Below, piece by piece: positions 18,403 to 26,579 of a DNA stretch of 64,000 nt (its first letter is position 1; every line of letters begins with the position of its first letter). Below the pieces are notes generated by a model. That model had not been told where the DNA came from, made no database searches, and saw only the letters and a program-made list of their open reading frames with translations. A program made the translations under genes and the position numbers. Location of the stretch: assembly GCF_003385185.1 (NCBI RefSeq), contig NZ_PQHZ01000008.1:124001-188000 (forward strand), written 5' to 3'. The DNA comes from Amycolatopsis palatopharyngis. Lineage in GTDB: Bacteria > Actinomycetota > Actinomycetes > Mycobacteriales > Pseudonocardiaceae.

Positions 18403-19467
18403 TCATCCACCGACCAGGGCTCCGGCTCCGGTCAGGTGGGCGGCGAGTGCCGGCAGGACGTACTCGGCGTCGCGGTGCACTCCGCGCAGGGTGTTGGAGG
18501 AGAACGAACGCTGGAACTCCAGTCCCACGTACACCAGGCCCGGGTGCGTCGCCGAGATTCCGCCGGAATGCAGCGGCAGGCCACCAGCGAGCGCCCCGAG
18601 CGGCTCCAGATAGCCGAGGTGGGGCCGGTAACCGGTGGCGAACAGCACGGTGTCCACCTTTTCCCTGGTGCCGTCCGGCCAGCGAACCCGATCCCCGTCG
18701 AAGCCCTCGAACATCGGTCGCCGATTCATCCGCCCGGTGTCGAGGGCGTTGCGGTACTCCCCCGTGTCCAGCACGAGCGTGGCCGTGACGATCTTCGCGA
18801 GCCATTCCGGCGGCAGCTGGTCGAACCCGGTCCGCCACAACCAGTAGTGCAGATCGTGGCCGTCCTTGCGTTGTGGCGCGAAGCTGATCGGCTGCCGGGT
18901 GGCCAGCGTGACCTCGGCGACCTCGGCGAGCTCGTAGCCGACCTGCACCGCCGAGTTCCCTCCGCCGACGACCACGATGCGCTGCCCGGCGAACGATTTC
19001 GGGTCGCGGTAGTCCGACACGTGCAGCAGGTTGCCGCCGAAGTTCTCCTGTCCCGACAGGACCGGGATGTGCGGGTTGCCGAACGACCCACTGGCAGCGA
19101 CCACACCAGCGGCGCGGTAGGTCTCGCCGCCATCCGCCCGGACCCCGAAGCCGTCGGCCGACGGTTTCACCGAGCGGACCCGGGTTTCGGTCCGGATGTC
19201 GACGCCCAGCGCGGCGGCGTACAGCCGCAGGTACTCGGCCACCTCGTCCCGCTCCGGATATCGGTCGGCCTCCCCGGGAAACGGTGCGCCGGAAATTCCG
19301 CTGTACTCCGCGGGTGAGAACAGCGTGAGGCTGTCGTAGTAGTGCGGCCAGGAACCGACCGGTTCGGGCCCCGCCTCCAGGATCATCGGAGTCAGGCCCT
19401 GGTTCTGGGCTGCGCGTGCCGCCGCGAGACCTGACTGTCCCCCACCGATCACAATGACGTCGTGCAT
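18403..19467 (-). CDS. FAD/NAD(P)-binding monooxygenase-type flavoprotein (ArsO-like)
   Basis: A 354-residue flavin-containing monooxygenase homologue. FAD-binding motif VIVIGGGQSGLAAARAA is at residues 4-20 and a second NAD(P) motif IVVVGGGNSAVQVGYELA at about 168-185. It ends with a PALAAHLTGAG tail. Placement after an MFS exporter and beside an ArsR-type regulator matches ArsO-like enzymes of actinobacterial arsenic clusters (inference from context). ATG 19467 has AGAGGA upstream and lies inside the end of the MFS gene (19-bp overlap), so the genes are cotranscribed. Its end is convergent with SulP at 11 bp. Confidence 0.8.
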   Translation of the reverse strand: MHDVIVIGGGQSGLAAARAAQNQGLTPMILEAGPEPVGSWPHYYDSLTLFSPAEYSGISGAPFPGEADRYPERDEVAEYLRLYAAALGVDIRTETRVRSVKPSADGFGVRADGGETYRAAGVVAASGSFGNPHIPVLSGQENFGGNLLHVSDYRDPKSFAGQRIVVVGGGNSAVQVGYELAEVAEVTLATRQPISFAPQRKDGHDLHYWLWRTGFDQLPPEWLAKIVTATLVLDTGEYRNALDTGRMNRRPMFEGFDGDRVRWPDGTREKVDTVLFATGYRPHLGYLEPLGALAGGLPLHSGGISATHPGLVYVGLEFQRSFSSNTLRGVHRDAEYVLPALAAHLTGAGALVGG

Positions 19468-20687
19468 GGTTTCCTCTCGGACAGTTGTGGTGGCGTGCTC
19501 GCCAGTGCCAACGCGGTGGCCCCCAGCGTCGAGGCCGCGAGCACGAGGAACATCGGGGAGTAGCCGCCGACCACGGCGGCGAGGCTCGCCCCCGCCCATG
19601 GCGCGAGAGCGGTGGTGACGGTCAACGGCGCGGACAACACTCCGCTGAGCCGGCCGTAGTGCGCCGCGCCCCACCGGTCGGTCACGGCCGTCGCGTTCAA
19701 CAGGGTGAGGATCCCGCGCGCCGTTCCCGCCACCGTCGCCGCGACGATCAGTGCGGCAGCCGAGGTCAGGACGCCGAGCAGTGCGGTGGTGCCCGCGACC
19801 CCCAGCAGGACCAGCACCAGGCGAGCGCGCACTCCCAGTCGCCGCGCCAATGAGCTGTAGCCGAGCCGTCCCAGCACCTGACCGGCGCCGTCGAGGCCGA
19901 GGGCGAGAGCCGCCGTTGCCGGGTCGATGCCCCGATCGACCAGCAGTGGCACCAGGTTGATCACCACAGCGGACGCGACGAACCCACTCAGCGCCAGCGC
20001 CGCCACCAGCGCGATGAAGGCACGGCTGCGCAGCACCCTGGCCGGAGCACGCGCGGCAGTCACCGGTCCTTCGTCCACCGGTTCCGGCCACGGCCCGCGC
20101 AGGCCCAAGGCATGCCCCGGAACGGTGACCAGCGCCAGGATGATGGCCAGGACCACGTAGACGCCCCGCCAGTTCAGCTGTTCGGCGAGCACGGCTGTCA
20201 GCGGAGCGAACACCGCGCTCGCCAGGCCTGCCACCAGGGTCAGTACCGTCAGCGCGCGGACCCGCCGGGGCCCGTACCAACGCGTCAGCGCCGCGAACGC
20301 AGGCGGATAGAGCACGGCGCCCATGGCGACCCCGGCGAGCAGCCACGCCGCACAGAACCAGACCAGATTCTGTGCGGCGGCGATCAACAGCACCGCGGGT
20401 ACCGCCAGTACTGCCCCGGCCGTCATCACCGCGCGCGGGCCGCGGCGGTCGAGTACGCGCCCAACCCAGATCCCCACGAGCGCCGCCATGAGCAGGCTGC
20501 CGGAGAACGCTGCCGTCACCGAGACCACCGACCAGCCGGTATCCGCGTTGATCTCGGTCGCCAGCACCGGAAAGGCGTAGTACAACACGCCCCAGCTGGT
20601 GATCTCGGTGACGCACAACGTAACGAGCACTCGCCGTAGCCCTGATTCGTCCAGAGTGGACCGTTGTGTCGCCGCCCGCGTCGTCAC
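19449..20687 (-). CDS. MFS transporter
   Basis: A 412-residue transporter with 12 predicted membrane segments. The loop 2-3 motif GRVLDRRGPRAVM (about residues 76-88) and GAVLYPPAFAALTRWYGPRRVRAL are MFS signatures. It is flanked by two flavoproteins and expressed with them: the GTG start (20687) overlaps the upstream stop as GTGA and its end overlaps the next start by 19 bp. In this setting it is probably an exporter for an arsenical or a flavoprotein product, but the substrate is not known. Confidence 0.83.
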   Translation of the reverse strand: MTTRAATQRSTLDESGLRRVLVTLCVTEITSWGVLYYAFPVLATEINADTGWSVVSVTAAFSGSLLMAALVGIWVGRVLDRRGPRAVMTAGAVLAVPAVLLIAAAQNLVWFCAAWLLAGVAMGAVLYPPAFAALTRWYGPRRVRALTVLTLVAGLASAVFAPLTAVLAEQLNWRGVYVVLAIILALVTVPGHALGLRGPWPEPVDEGPVTAARAPARVLRSRAFIALVAALALSGFVASAVVINLVPLLVDRGIDPATAALALGLDGAGQVLGRLGYSSLARRLGVRARLVLVLLGVAGTTALLGVLTSAAALIVAATVAGTARGILTLLNATAVTDRWGAAHYGRLSGVLSAPLTVTTALAPWAGASLAAVVGGYSPMFLVLAASTLGATALALASTPPQLSERKPCTTSL

Positions 20688-22048
20688 CGACTCGCGGAGG
20701 ACGGCGCCTGCAAGGACACCAGCTCTGGTTCCCTGGCGACAGCGACAGCGGCGGCGGGTGCCGGGGCGCAGCAGCCGCCTGCGGATTCCGGCTCGGCCTC
20801 GTCGAACAGTCCCGCTCCCCCGCAGACTCCCGTCTCCGGCAAGGTCAGCTCGACCCGCTCGGCCGACTCCCTGTCTCCCGCGAGTGCGGCGGCGATGCTG
20901 CGGACCTGCTCGTAACCGGTCATGGCGAGGAAGGTGGGCGCCCGCCCGTAGCTCTTCATCCCCGCCAGGAACACCCCCGGCTCGGGATGGGACAGCTCGG
21001 TGACCCCGTGCGGATAGACCGTGCCGCAGGAGTGGACGTTCGGGTCGATCAGCGGCGCGAGGGCGACCGGCGCCTGCAGCGTGCTGTCCAGTTCGAGGCG
21101 CAGCTCCGAGAGCAGGGAGAGATCGGGACGGAAACCGGCCAGGACGACGACCTCGTCCACCTGCCGAATCCGGTTGCCCTCCCCGGAGACCAGCGTGAGC
21201 GTCCCGTCGTGGTCGCGTTCCACGATCTCCGTGCGGAATCCCGGCACCACGGTGATCCGCCCGGACCGCACCGCCTCCTGTGCCTTGAGCCCCAGCGCTC
21301 CCCTGGCCGGAAGCTGATCCGCCTTCCCGCCGCCGAAGGCGTTGCCCACCGCCCCCCGGCGCAGCACCCAGCTGATCCGTGTCTCCGGGGCGTCATCGGC
21401 GAGCGCGGCCAGGGCCACGAGTGCGGTCAGCGCGGAGTGCCCGCTGCCCGCGACAACGACGTGCCGGCCCGCGTACCGCGCCCGCTCCCCATCGTCGCCC
21501 AGGTTCGGCACCCGGTAGCCGATCCGGTCGGCGGCCGCAGCCTCACCGAGCGCGGGCAGGCCGTCTCCACCGAGCGGACCCGGATTGCCCCACGTTCCCG
21601 AGGCGTCGATGAGACCGTTCGCGGAGATCAGTTCCTCGCTGCCGTCCTGACAGCGCACATGGACGGTCAGCGGCTCGGTGTCCCGGCCCGCGTCGACCAC
21701 CCTGTCGCGACCACGACGAGCCACGCCGACGACCTCGGCGCCGAACCGCACCCGCTCCCCGAGCGCCGCCGCCAGCGGCCGCAGGTACTCGCTGACCCAC
21801 TCCTGCCCGGTCGGATATCCGGACGAGGGACGCTGCCAACCCGTGGCGGCCAGCAGCCGGTCCGCGGCGGGGTCCACCAGCTCCGGCCACCGGGAGAACA
21901 GCCGCACGTGGTTCCACTGCGCGACCGCCGCACCTGCCGCACTCTCGCGTTCCAGCACCAGCGGTTCGAGCCCCCGCTCGACCAGTTGTGCCGCCGCGGC
22001 CAGCCCCACAGGACCAGCGCCGATCACTACCACCGGCAGTGCGCTCAT
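20684..22048 (-). CDS. FAD/NAD(P)-dependent oxidoreductase of an arsenic-type cluster, Cys-containing tail
   Basis: A 454-residue flavoprotein. Residues 5-21 form the FAD-binding fold VVVIGAGPVGLAAAAQL; a second dinucleotide motif VVVAGSGHSALTALVAL lies near residue 190. The C-terminal 45 residues contain cysteines (ETGVCGGAGL and GGCCAPAP), which could bind a soft metalloid. It resembles flavoproteins seen with ArsR-type regulators in actinobacteria. ATG 22048 (MSALPVVV) is preceded by GGTGGAG; a GTG at 22057 is an alternative. First gene of the operon leading to the MFS and ArsO-like genes, divergent from the ArsR-GNAT gene across an inverted-repeat operator. Confidence 0.78.
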   Translation of the reverse strand: MSALPVVVIGAGPVGLAAAAQLVERGLEPLVLERESAAGAAVAQWNHVRLFSRWPELVDPAADRLLAATGWQRPSSGYPTGQEWVSEYLRPLAAALGERVRFGAEVVGVARRGRDRVVDAGRDTEPLTVHVRCQDGSEELISANGLIDASGTWGNPGPLGGDGLPALGEAAAADRIGYRVPNLGDDGERARYAGRHVVVAGSGHSALTALVALAALADDAPETRISWVLRRGAVGNAFGGGKADQLPARGALGLKAQEAVRSGRITVVPGFRTEIVERDHDGTLTLVSGEGNRIRQVDEVVVLAGFRPDLSLLSELRLELDSTLQAPVALAPLIDPNVHSCGTVYPHGVTELSHPEPGVFLAGMKSYGRAPTFLAMTGYEQVRSIAAALAGDRESAERVELTLPETGVCGGAGLFDEAEPESAGGCCAPAPAAAVAVAREPELVSLQAPSSASR

Positions 22049-22063
22049 CGTCTCCACCTTTTC

Positions 22064-22130
22064 ATCGATGCCGCTCGATCATTCAAGGGAGAATGTATCG
22101 ATCGGCATCGATTGACGCAACCATCGATCG
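22064..22130. promoter_or_regulatory. ArsR-type operator: 16-bp imperfect inverted repeat plus extra half site
   Basis: ATCGATGCCGCTCGAT at 22064-22079 and ATCGATCGGCATCGAT at 22097-22112 are inverted copies matching at 15 of 16 positions. A third ATCGATCG lies at 22123-22130, 19 bp before the regulator start. The spacing and position between divergent genes fit binding of the adjacent ArsR-type regulator, which would control itself and the flavoprotein-MFS-monooxygenase operon. Confidence 0.75.
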
Positions 22131-22148
22131 GGGACGATACTTGGCGGC

Positions 22149-22988
22149 ATGAGCATCAGCACCGCGGAACTCCTGCCCGCGCCCGAAGCCGCCACCTACG
22201 CGGAATGGTTCGGCTGCCTGGCGGAACCGACCAGGGTGCGGCTGCTGCACGCGGTGGCGACGGCACCTGGCGGGAGCATCTCGGTCGGCGCGCTCACCGA
22301 GACCCTCGGCATCAGTCAGTCGACCTGCTCGCACCACATTCGCAAACTCTCCGAGGTCGGCTTCCTCCACCTGGCCAAGGTGGGCACCGCGACCCGGGTT
22401 TCGATCAACCAGGCCTGCTGCAGTGGACTGCCGCACGCCGCCGACGCCGTGATGGGCATGCTCGCCCCGCGCCCGTGCTGCCCCGCCGACGTACCGGACG
22501 ACGTCACCGTGCGCGCCCTGCAGGAGCGTGACTGGCCCGAAGTGCTGCGCATCTACGGCGAAGGCATCGAAACCGGGATCGCGACGTTCGAGACGACGGT
22601 CCCCAGCCGCCAGCACCTCGAAGCCACCTGGTTGCCGGGACACCGCTGGGTCGCGGAGCGGGACGGCGCCGTCGTGGGCTGGACGGCGGTGCGGACGGTG
22701 TCCGACAGGGAGTGCTATTCCGGAGTGGGCGAGACGTCGGTGTACGTCGACGCGGCACAGCGGGGCCGCGGAGTCGGCAAGGCACTGCTGCGCACCCAGG
22801 TCATGGCGGCCGACACGGCCGGGCTGTGGACGCTGCAGACCTCGGTGCTGACCGAGAACCGCGCCAGTATCGCGCTGCACCACTCGGCCGGCTACCGCAC
22901 GGTGGGGATCCGCGAGCGCATCGGCCGTGTCGGCGACACCTGGCACGACACGGTGCTACTCGAACGCAGGGCGGGTACCACGACCTGA
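22149..22988 (+). CDS. ArsR-type regulator fused to a GNAT acetyltransferase (ArsN-like)
   Basis: A 279-residue fusion. Residues 15-105 are an ArsR/SmtB winged helix (AEPTRVRLLHAV, LGISQSTCSHHIRKL recognition helix) with cysteine pairs NQACCSG and RPCCPADV that could sense As(III). Residues 118-275 are a GNAT domain with the acetyl-CoA loop AQRRGRGVGKALL-like sequence (QRGRGVGKALL) and an N-terminal GIETGIATFETTVP segment like phosphinothricin/arsinothricin acetyltransferases. Known ArsN enzymes acetylate arsinothricin; here enzyme and sensor are one chain. It is divergent from the flavoprotein-MFS operon and probably autoregulated through the 22064-22130 operator. Confidence 0.85.
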   Translation: MSISTAELLPAPEAATYAEWFGCLAEPTRVRLLHAVATAPGGSISVGALTETLGISQSTCSHHIRKLSEVGFLHLAKVGTATRVSINQACCSGLPHAADAVMGMLAPRPCCPADVPDDVTVRALQERDWPEVLRIYGEGIETGIATFETTVPSRQHLEATWLPGHRWVAERDGAVVGWTAVRTVSDRECYSGVGETSVYVDAAQRGRGVGKALLRTQVMAADTAGLWTLQTSVLTENRASIALHHSAGYRTVGIRERIGRVGDTWHDTVLLERRAGTTT

Positions 22989-23004
22989 CGAAGACCTGCC
23001 CTGT

Positions 23005-23904
23005 TCAGCGACCACCGGTCGCCGAGGCCAGCAGCGCCGCCGCCGGGCCGACGAGTCTGCGGCCGGCAGGCCATACGGCTCGGAGGGTGCGGCGCAGGTC
23101 CAGTCCTTCGACGACAACCTCGATCAACCGGCCCTCGGCGAGATCCGAGGCGATCGCCAGCTCACTCATCACGGCGGGTCCGGTGCCGTTGATGACCGCC
23201 GCTCGTACCGACGCGGCCGAACCGAGCTCGACCAGTGGGGCGATCTCGCCCGCGCCCGCACGCCGCAGCGCCCGGTCAAGGGTTTCCCGGGTGCCCGACC
23301 CTCGTTCGCGGACCACGAGCGGAACGGTGACCAGCTCCTGGGTGGTCAACGCCCTGCGCCTGCGCGCCCACGGGTGGGTCGGCGTCACCACCACCAGCAA
23401 CCGGTCGGCCGCGACCCTGCGGGTGGACAAGCCCGTCGGAGCCGAAGGCGACTCGACGAAACCGAGGTCGACCTGACCCGCACGGACCAGCTCGCCCACC
23501 GTCTCCGAGTTCGTCACTTGCAGGCCCACATACAGTTCGGGTTTCGCGCGCCGTAGTTCCCCGATCCAGATCGGGGCCAGGTGTTCGGCGATCGTCATGC
23601 TGGCCGCCACCCTGAGCTCGGCGTCGCGTTTGGAACGCAAGGCCTCCACGCCGGTCAGCAGCCCGTCCACCTCGTCGAGCACGCGTCCCGCCCAGCCCCA
23701 GACGACCTTGCCCGCAGGCGTCAGCGCCGACCCCCTTCGCGTCCGATCCACCAGAACCAGCCCGAGCTGGCGTTCCAGAATAGACAGACGTTTGCTCGCG
23801 GACGGCTGGGCCACGCCGAGCTCCGTGGCCGCCTTGCCAAGGCTTCCACGCTCGCCGATCAGCACGAGCAACCGCAACGATTCGAGATCAGGCGTCGACG
23901 TCAT
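23005..23904 (-). CDS. LysR-family regulator (YeiE/CysB-like setting)
   Basis: A 299-residue LysR protein: N-terminal helix-turn-helix (LRLLVLIGERGSLGKAATEL, AQPSASKRLSILERQLG, residues 6-50) and a periplasmic-binding-protein-like effector domain from about residue 85. The frame opens at 23925 but ATG 23904 (MTSTPDLESL) matches family N-termini. No clear ribosome-binding site is seen, so the message may be leaderless. It is divergent from a putative sulfate exporter 71 bp away, the arrangement of yeiE with yeiH; a sulfite- or sulfate-linked effector is likely but not shown. Confidence 0.87.
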   Translation of the reverse strand: MTSTPDLESLRLLVLIGERGSLGKAATELGVAQPSASKRLSILERQLGLVLVDRTRRGSALTPAGKVVWGWAGRVLDEVDGLLTGVEALRSKRDAELRVAASMTIAEHLAPIWIGELRRAKPELYVGLQVTNSETVGELVRAGQVDLGFVESPSAPTGLSTRRVAADRLLVVVTPTHPWARRRRALTTQELVTVPLVVRERGSGTRETLDRALRRAGAGEIAPLVELGSAASVRAAVINGTGPAVMSELAIASDLAEGRLIEVVVEGLDLRRTLRAVWPAGRRLVGPAAALLASATGGR

Positions 23905-23975
23905 AGCCCAAGGGTATGACAACATGCTCAGTATCCGGCTACCGCCGAACGGTCTTTTCTCCCACCGTAGTAGTC

Positions 23976-25007
23976 ATGGCGACAGCGGAGAACAAAACAG
24001 CGACGGTTCCGGCGACGAGCGCCCGAGCCGCGGCGCCGCGGAACCTGCTGCCGGGGCTGACACTTGTGGCCGTCGGTGTCGCCGTCGCCTTCCTGGTCAA
24101 TCTCGCCGTGCCCGCGCTCAGTGCGCTGACGATCGCCGTCGTTCTCGGTGTCGTCGCGGGGAACCTGCCACGTGTGCCCGACGCGACCAGCGCGGGGGTG
24201 CGCTGGGCGACCCGCCGATTACTGCGCGGAGGCGTGGTACTTCTCGGCCTGCAACTCGCGGTTCCGCAGGTCCTCCAACTCGGCGCGGGCACGATTCTGG
24301 CCGTGGTGCTCACGGTCGCGATCAGCTTCCTCGGCACCCTCGGCCTCGGCAGGCTGCTCCACGTCCCGCACGGCCTTTCCGTGCTGGTGGCAACGGGTTT
24401 CTCCATCTGCGGCGCATCGGCGATCGCTGCCATGGAGGGCGTCGTCAAGCGCAAGGACTCCGACGTCGCGACCGCCGTCGCGCTGGTCACCCTCTACGGC
24501 AGCCTCGCCATCGTGGCGGTGCCACTGCTCGGCCCGATGCTGGGCTTCACCGGCGTCGGCCTCGGTGAGTGGGCTGGACTGAGCGTGCACGAGGTCGCAC
24601 AGGTCGTGGCGGCCGCCTCGCCCGCAGGCGCCGCCGCCGTCGCCACCGCCACCGTCGTCAAGCTCAGCAGGGTGGTTCTACTGGCACCGATGGTCGCCAC
24701 GGTGAGCATGGTGCAGCGCAGGGGAACCCCTGCCGAATCGGGTAGCAGGCCACCGTTGGTGCCGCTGTTCGTGCTCGGGTTCCTGGCGATGGTCGCGCTC
24801 CGCACCGTCGATGTACTCCCCACAGGCGCACTGGACGTCGCGAAGGTACTGACCACCCTGCTACTGGCGGGCGCGCTGTTCGGACTCGGCTGCGCGGTTC
24901 GGGTGCGCGCGTTGATCCGTACCGGCCCCCGTGCGTTGCTGCTCGGCCTGTTCTCGACCCTGCTCGTCGCCGGCGTGGCGTTCACGACGCTGCAGGTGCT
25001 GGCATGA
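23976..25007 (+). CDS. Putative sulfate/sulfite exporter, YeiH/TauZ (PF03601) family
   Basis: A 343-residue membrane protein with about 10 hydrophobic segments. The PF03601 family signatures are GVVAGNLPRVP, GVVLLGLQLAVPQVL and the FSICGASAIAA segment near residue 150. Family members occur beside sulfonate degradation genes and are named putative sulfate exporters. Here a taurine pathway releasing sulfite starts 6 kb downstream, so export of sulfite or sulfate is a reasonable role. ATG at 23976 (MATAENKTA) is preferred; the frame is open to an upstream ATG at 23916, close to the divergent LysR start. Confidence 0.85.
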   Translation: MATAENKTATVPATSARAAAPRNLLPGLTLVAVGVAVAFLVNLAVPALSALTIAVVLGVVAGNLPRVPDATSAGVRWATRRLLRGGVVLLGLQLAVPQVLQLGAGTILAVVLTVAISFLGTLGLGRLLHVPHGLSVLVATGFSICGASAIAAMEGVVKRKDSDVATAVALVTLYGSLAIVAVPLLGPMLGFTGVGLGEWAGLSVHEVAQVVAAASPAGAAAVATATVVKLSRVVLLAPMVATVSMVQRRGTPAESGSRPPLVPLFVLGFLAMVALRTVDVLPTGALDVAKVLTTLLLAGALFGLGCAVRVRALIRTGPRALLLGLFSTLLVAGVAFTTLQVLA

Positions 25008-25086
25008 GCAGCCGAGAAGTCATTCCCAACCGCTATGACGCCCGGAGTGTTTCCCAAGCGGGCGCCCAATCGGTCAGAATGACCTA

Positions 25087-26547
25087 ATGGGACGGACTCT
25101 CATCTCCATCGAGCGCGGCACTGGAGAGCCGATCTACCAACAGCTGCGCAAGGCGCTGGAGCACGCGATCGCCTCCGGTGCGCTGAATCCGCGCCTGCCC
25201 CTGCCGTCCTCCCGGGAACTCGCCCGCGAACTGGGTGTCTCGCGCAATACGGTGAACACCGCATACCAGGAGCTGCACGCGCAGGGGTTCATCGAATCCC
25301 GTCCCCGGCGGGGCCTGTTCATCAATCCCGAGATGCTCACCCACCTCGACCAGCACGAGGAGCGGTCCACGAACACGGACTCCGTCGACTGGTCACGATT
25401 GATCCGGCCCACACCGGATGCCGGCATGCCGGAGATCGCGAAGGTACGGGACTGGGACCGCTACCCGTTTCCGTTCGTCGCAGGCCAGATCGAGGCCGAG
25501 TCGTTCCCCCGCCTTGCCTGGTCGCGTGCGTTGCGCGACGCCCTGGATCCCCCGCACCTGCACTACAGCGTGCGCGACGGAATCGACGAGGACGACCCCC
25601 TGCTCGTGGAGGCCCTGTGCCGGGCCGTGCTGCCCGCGCGCGGTATCGAGGTGAACCCGGACCAGGTCCTGATCACCCTCGGCTCGCAGCAGGGACTCGA
25701 CCTGCTGGCCTCCACGTTGCTGCGTCCCGGCGACACCGTCGGCGTGGAGGACCCCGGCTACCTGGATGCCCGCCACATCTTCGCCAGGGCGGGGGCGACG
25801 GTCGCGCCGATGCCGGTCGACGGTGCGGGCCTGATCCCGCCGCCCGACCTGGCCGACGTGCATCTGCTGCACCTGACCCCGAGCCACCACAGCCCGACCA
25901 ACGTCACCCTCTCCATCGGCCGACGCCAGCAACTCCTCTCGCTGGCCCGCCGCCACGGCACGCTGATCATCGAGGATGACTACGACAGCGAGTTCCGCTA
26001 CCAGGGAAGTCCCACTCCCGCGCTGAAGGCGTTGCCGGACAGCGACCGCGTCATCTACCTCGGGACGTTCTCCAAGTTCCTCGCGCCAGGACTCCGGCTC
26101 GGCTACCTGGTCGCGGCACCGGAACTGATCCGCGAGTTGCGCAACCAGCGAAGGTACCGGGTGCGGCACGCGTCCGGGCACGTCCAGCGGGCCATGGCAC
26201 TGCTCATCGAGAGCGGGCAGTATCACCGCACCGTCCGGCGCAGGCGAACCCAGCTGCAGCGCAAGTGGCAGACCCTGCGCGAGGCCCTCAACGAGACGTT
26301 GCCGTGGCCTGTCGATCCGCCGCCGGGCGGGGTGAGCATCTGGGTGACGGCTCCGTCCGATCTGGACTGTGCGGAACTCGCCGAGCTGGCGTTGCGGCGG
26401 GGTGTGGTGATCGAGCGCGGGGACATCTACTTCGCCGACCGCGCGGCCAACCGCAACCACTTCCGCCTCGGCTTCGCCGCGATCCCGCGCGCGGCCATCC
26501 GACCGGGAGTCGTCCAGCTCGGCCAAGCGATCGACGAGTTGGACTGA
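25087..26547 (+). CDS. MocR/TauR-type transcriptional regulator (GntR plus aminotransferase domain)
   Basis: A 486-residue MocR-family protein. Residues 10-75 are a GntR winged helix (PIYQQLRKALEHAIASG, LPSSRELARELGVSRNTVNTAYQEL). From about residue 120 comes a type I aminotransferase fold with the PLP lysine in LGTFSKFLAPGLRLGY (about residue 325) and EDDYDSEFRY. Such regulators sense amino compounds through PLP; TauR controls taurine genes and GabR/PdxR others. Its location in a taurine island, and CTGGAYCTG direct repeats at three promoters there, favour a TauR-like role (inference). The start has no ribosome-binding site and AGAAT lies 7 bases before, suggesting a leaderless transcript. 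Confidence 0.85.
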   Translation: MGRTLISIERGTGEPIYQQLRKALEHAIASGALNPRLPLPSSRELARELGVSRNTVNTAYQELHAQGFIESRPRRGLFINPEMLTHLDQHEERSTNTDSVDWSRLIRPTPDAGMPEIAKVRDWDRYPFPFVAGQIEAESFPRLAWSRALRDALDPPHLHYSVRDGIDEDDPLLVEALCRAVLPARGIEVNPDQVLITLGSQQGLDLLASTLLRPGDTVGVEDPGYLDARHIFARAGATVAPMPVDGAGLIPPPDLADVHLLHLTPSHHSPTNVTLSIGRRQQLLSLARRHGTLIIEDDYDSEFRYQGSPTPALKALPDSDRVIYLGTFSKFLAPGLRLGYLVAAPELIRELRNQRRYRVRHASGHVQRAMALLIESGQYHRTVRRRRTQLQRKWQTLREALNETLPWPVDPPPGGVSIWVTAPSDLDCAELAELALRRGVVIERGDIYFADRAANRNHFRLGFAAIPRAAIRPGVVQLGQAIDELD

Positions 26548-26579
26548 GGCCCGCGGCCGGCACACCTTCAAGCCTCCCG

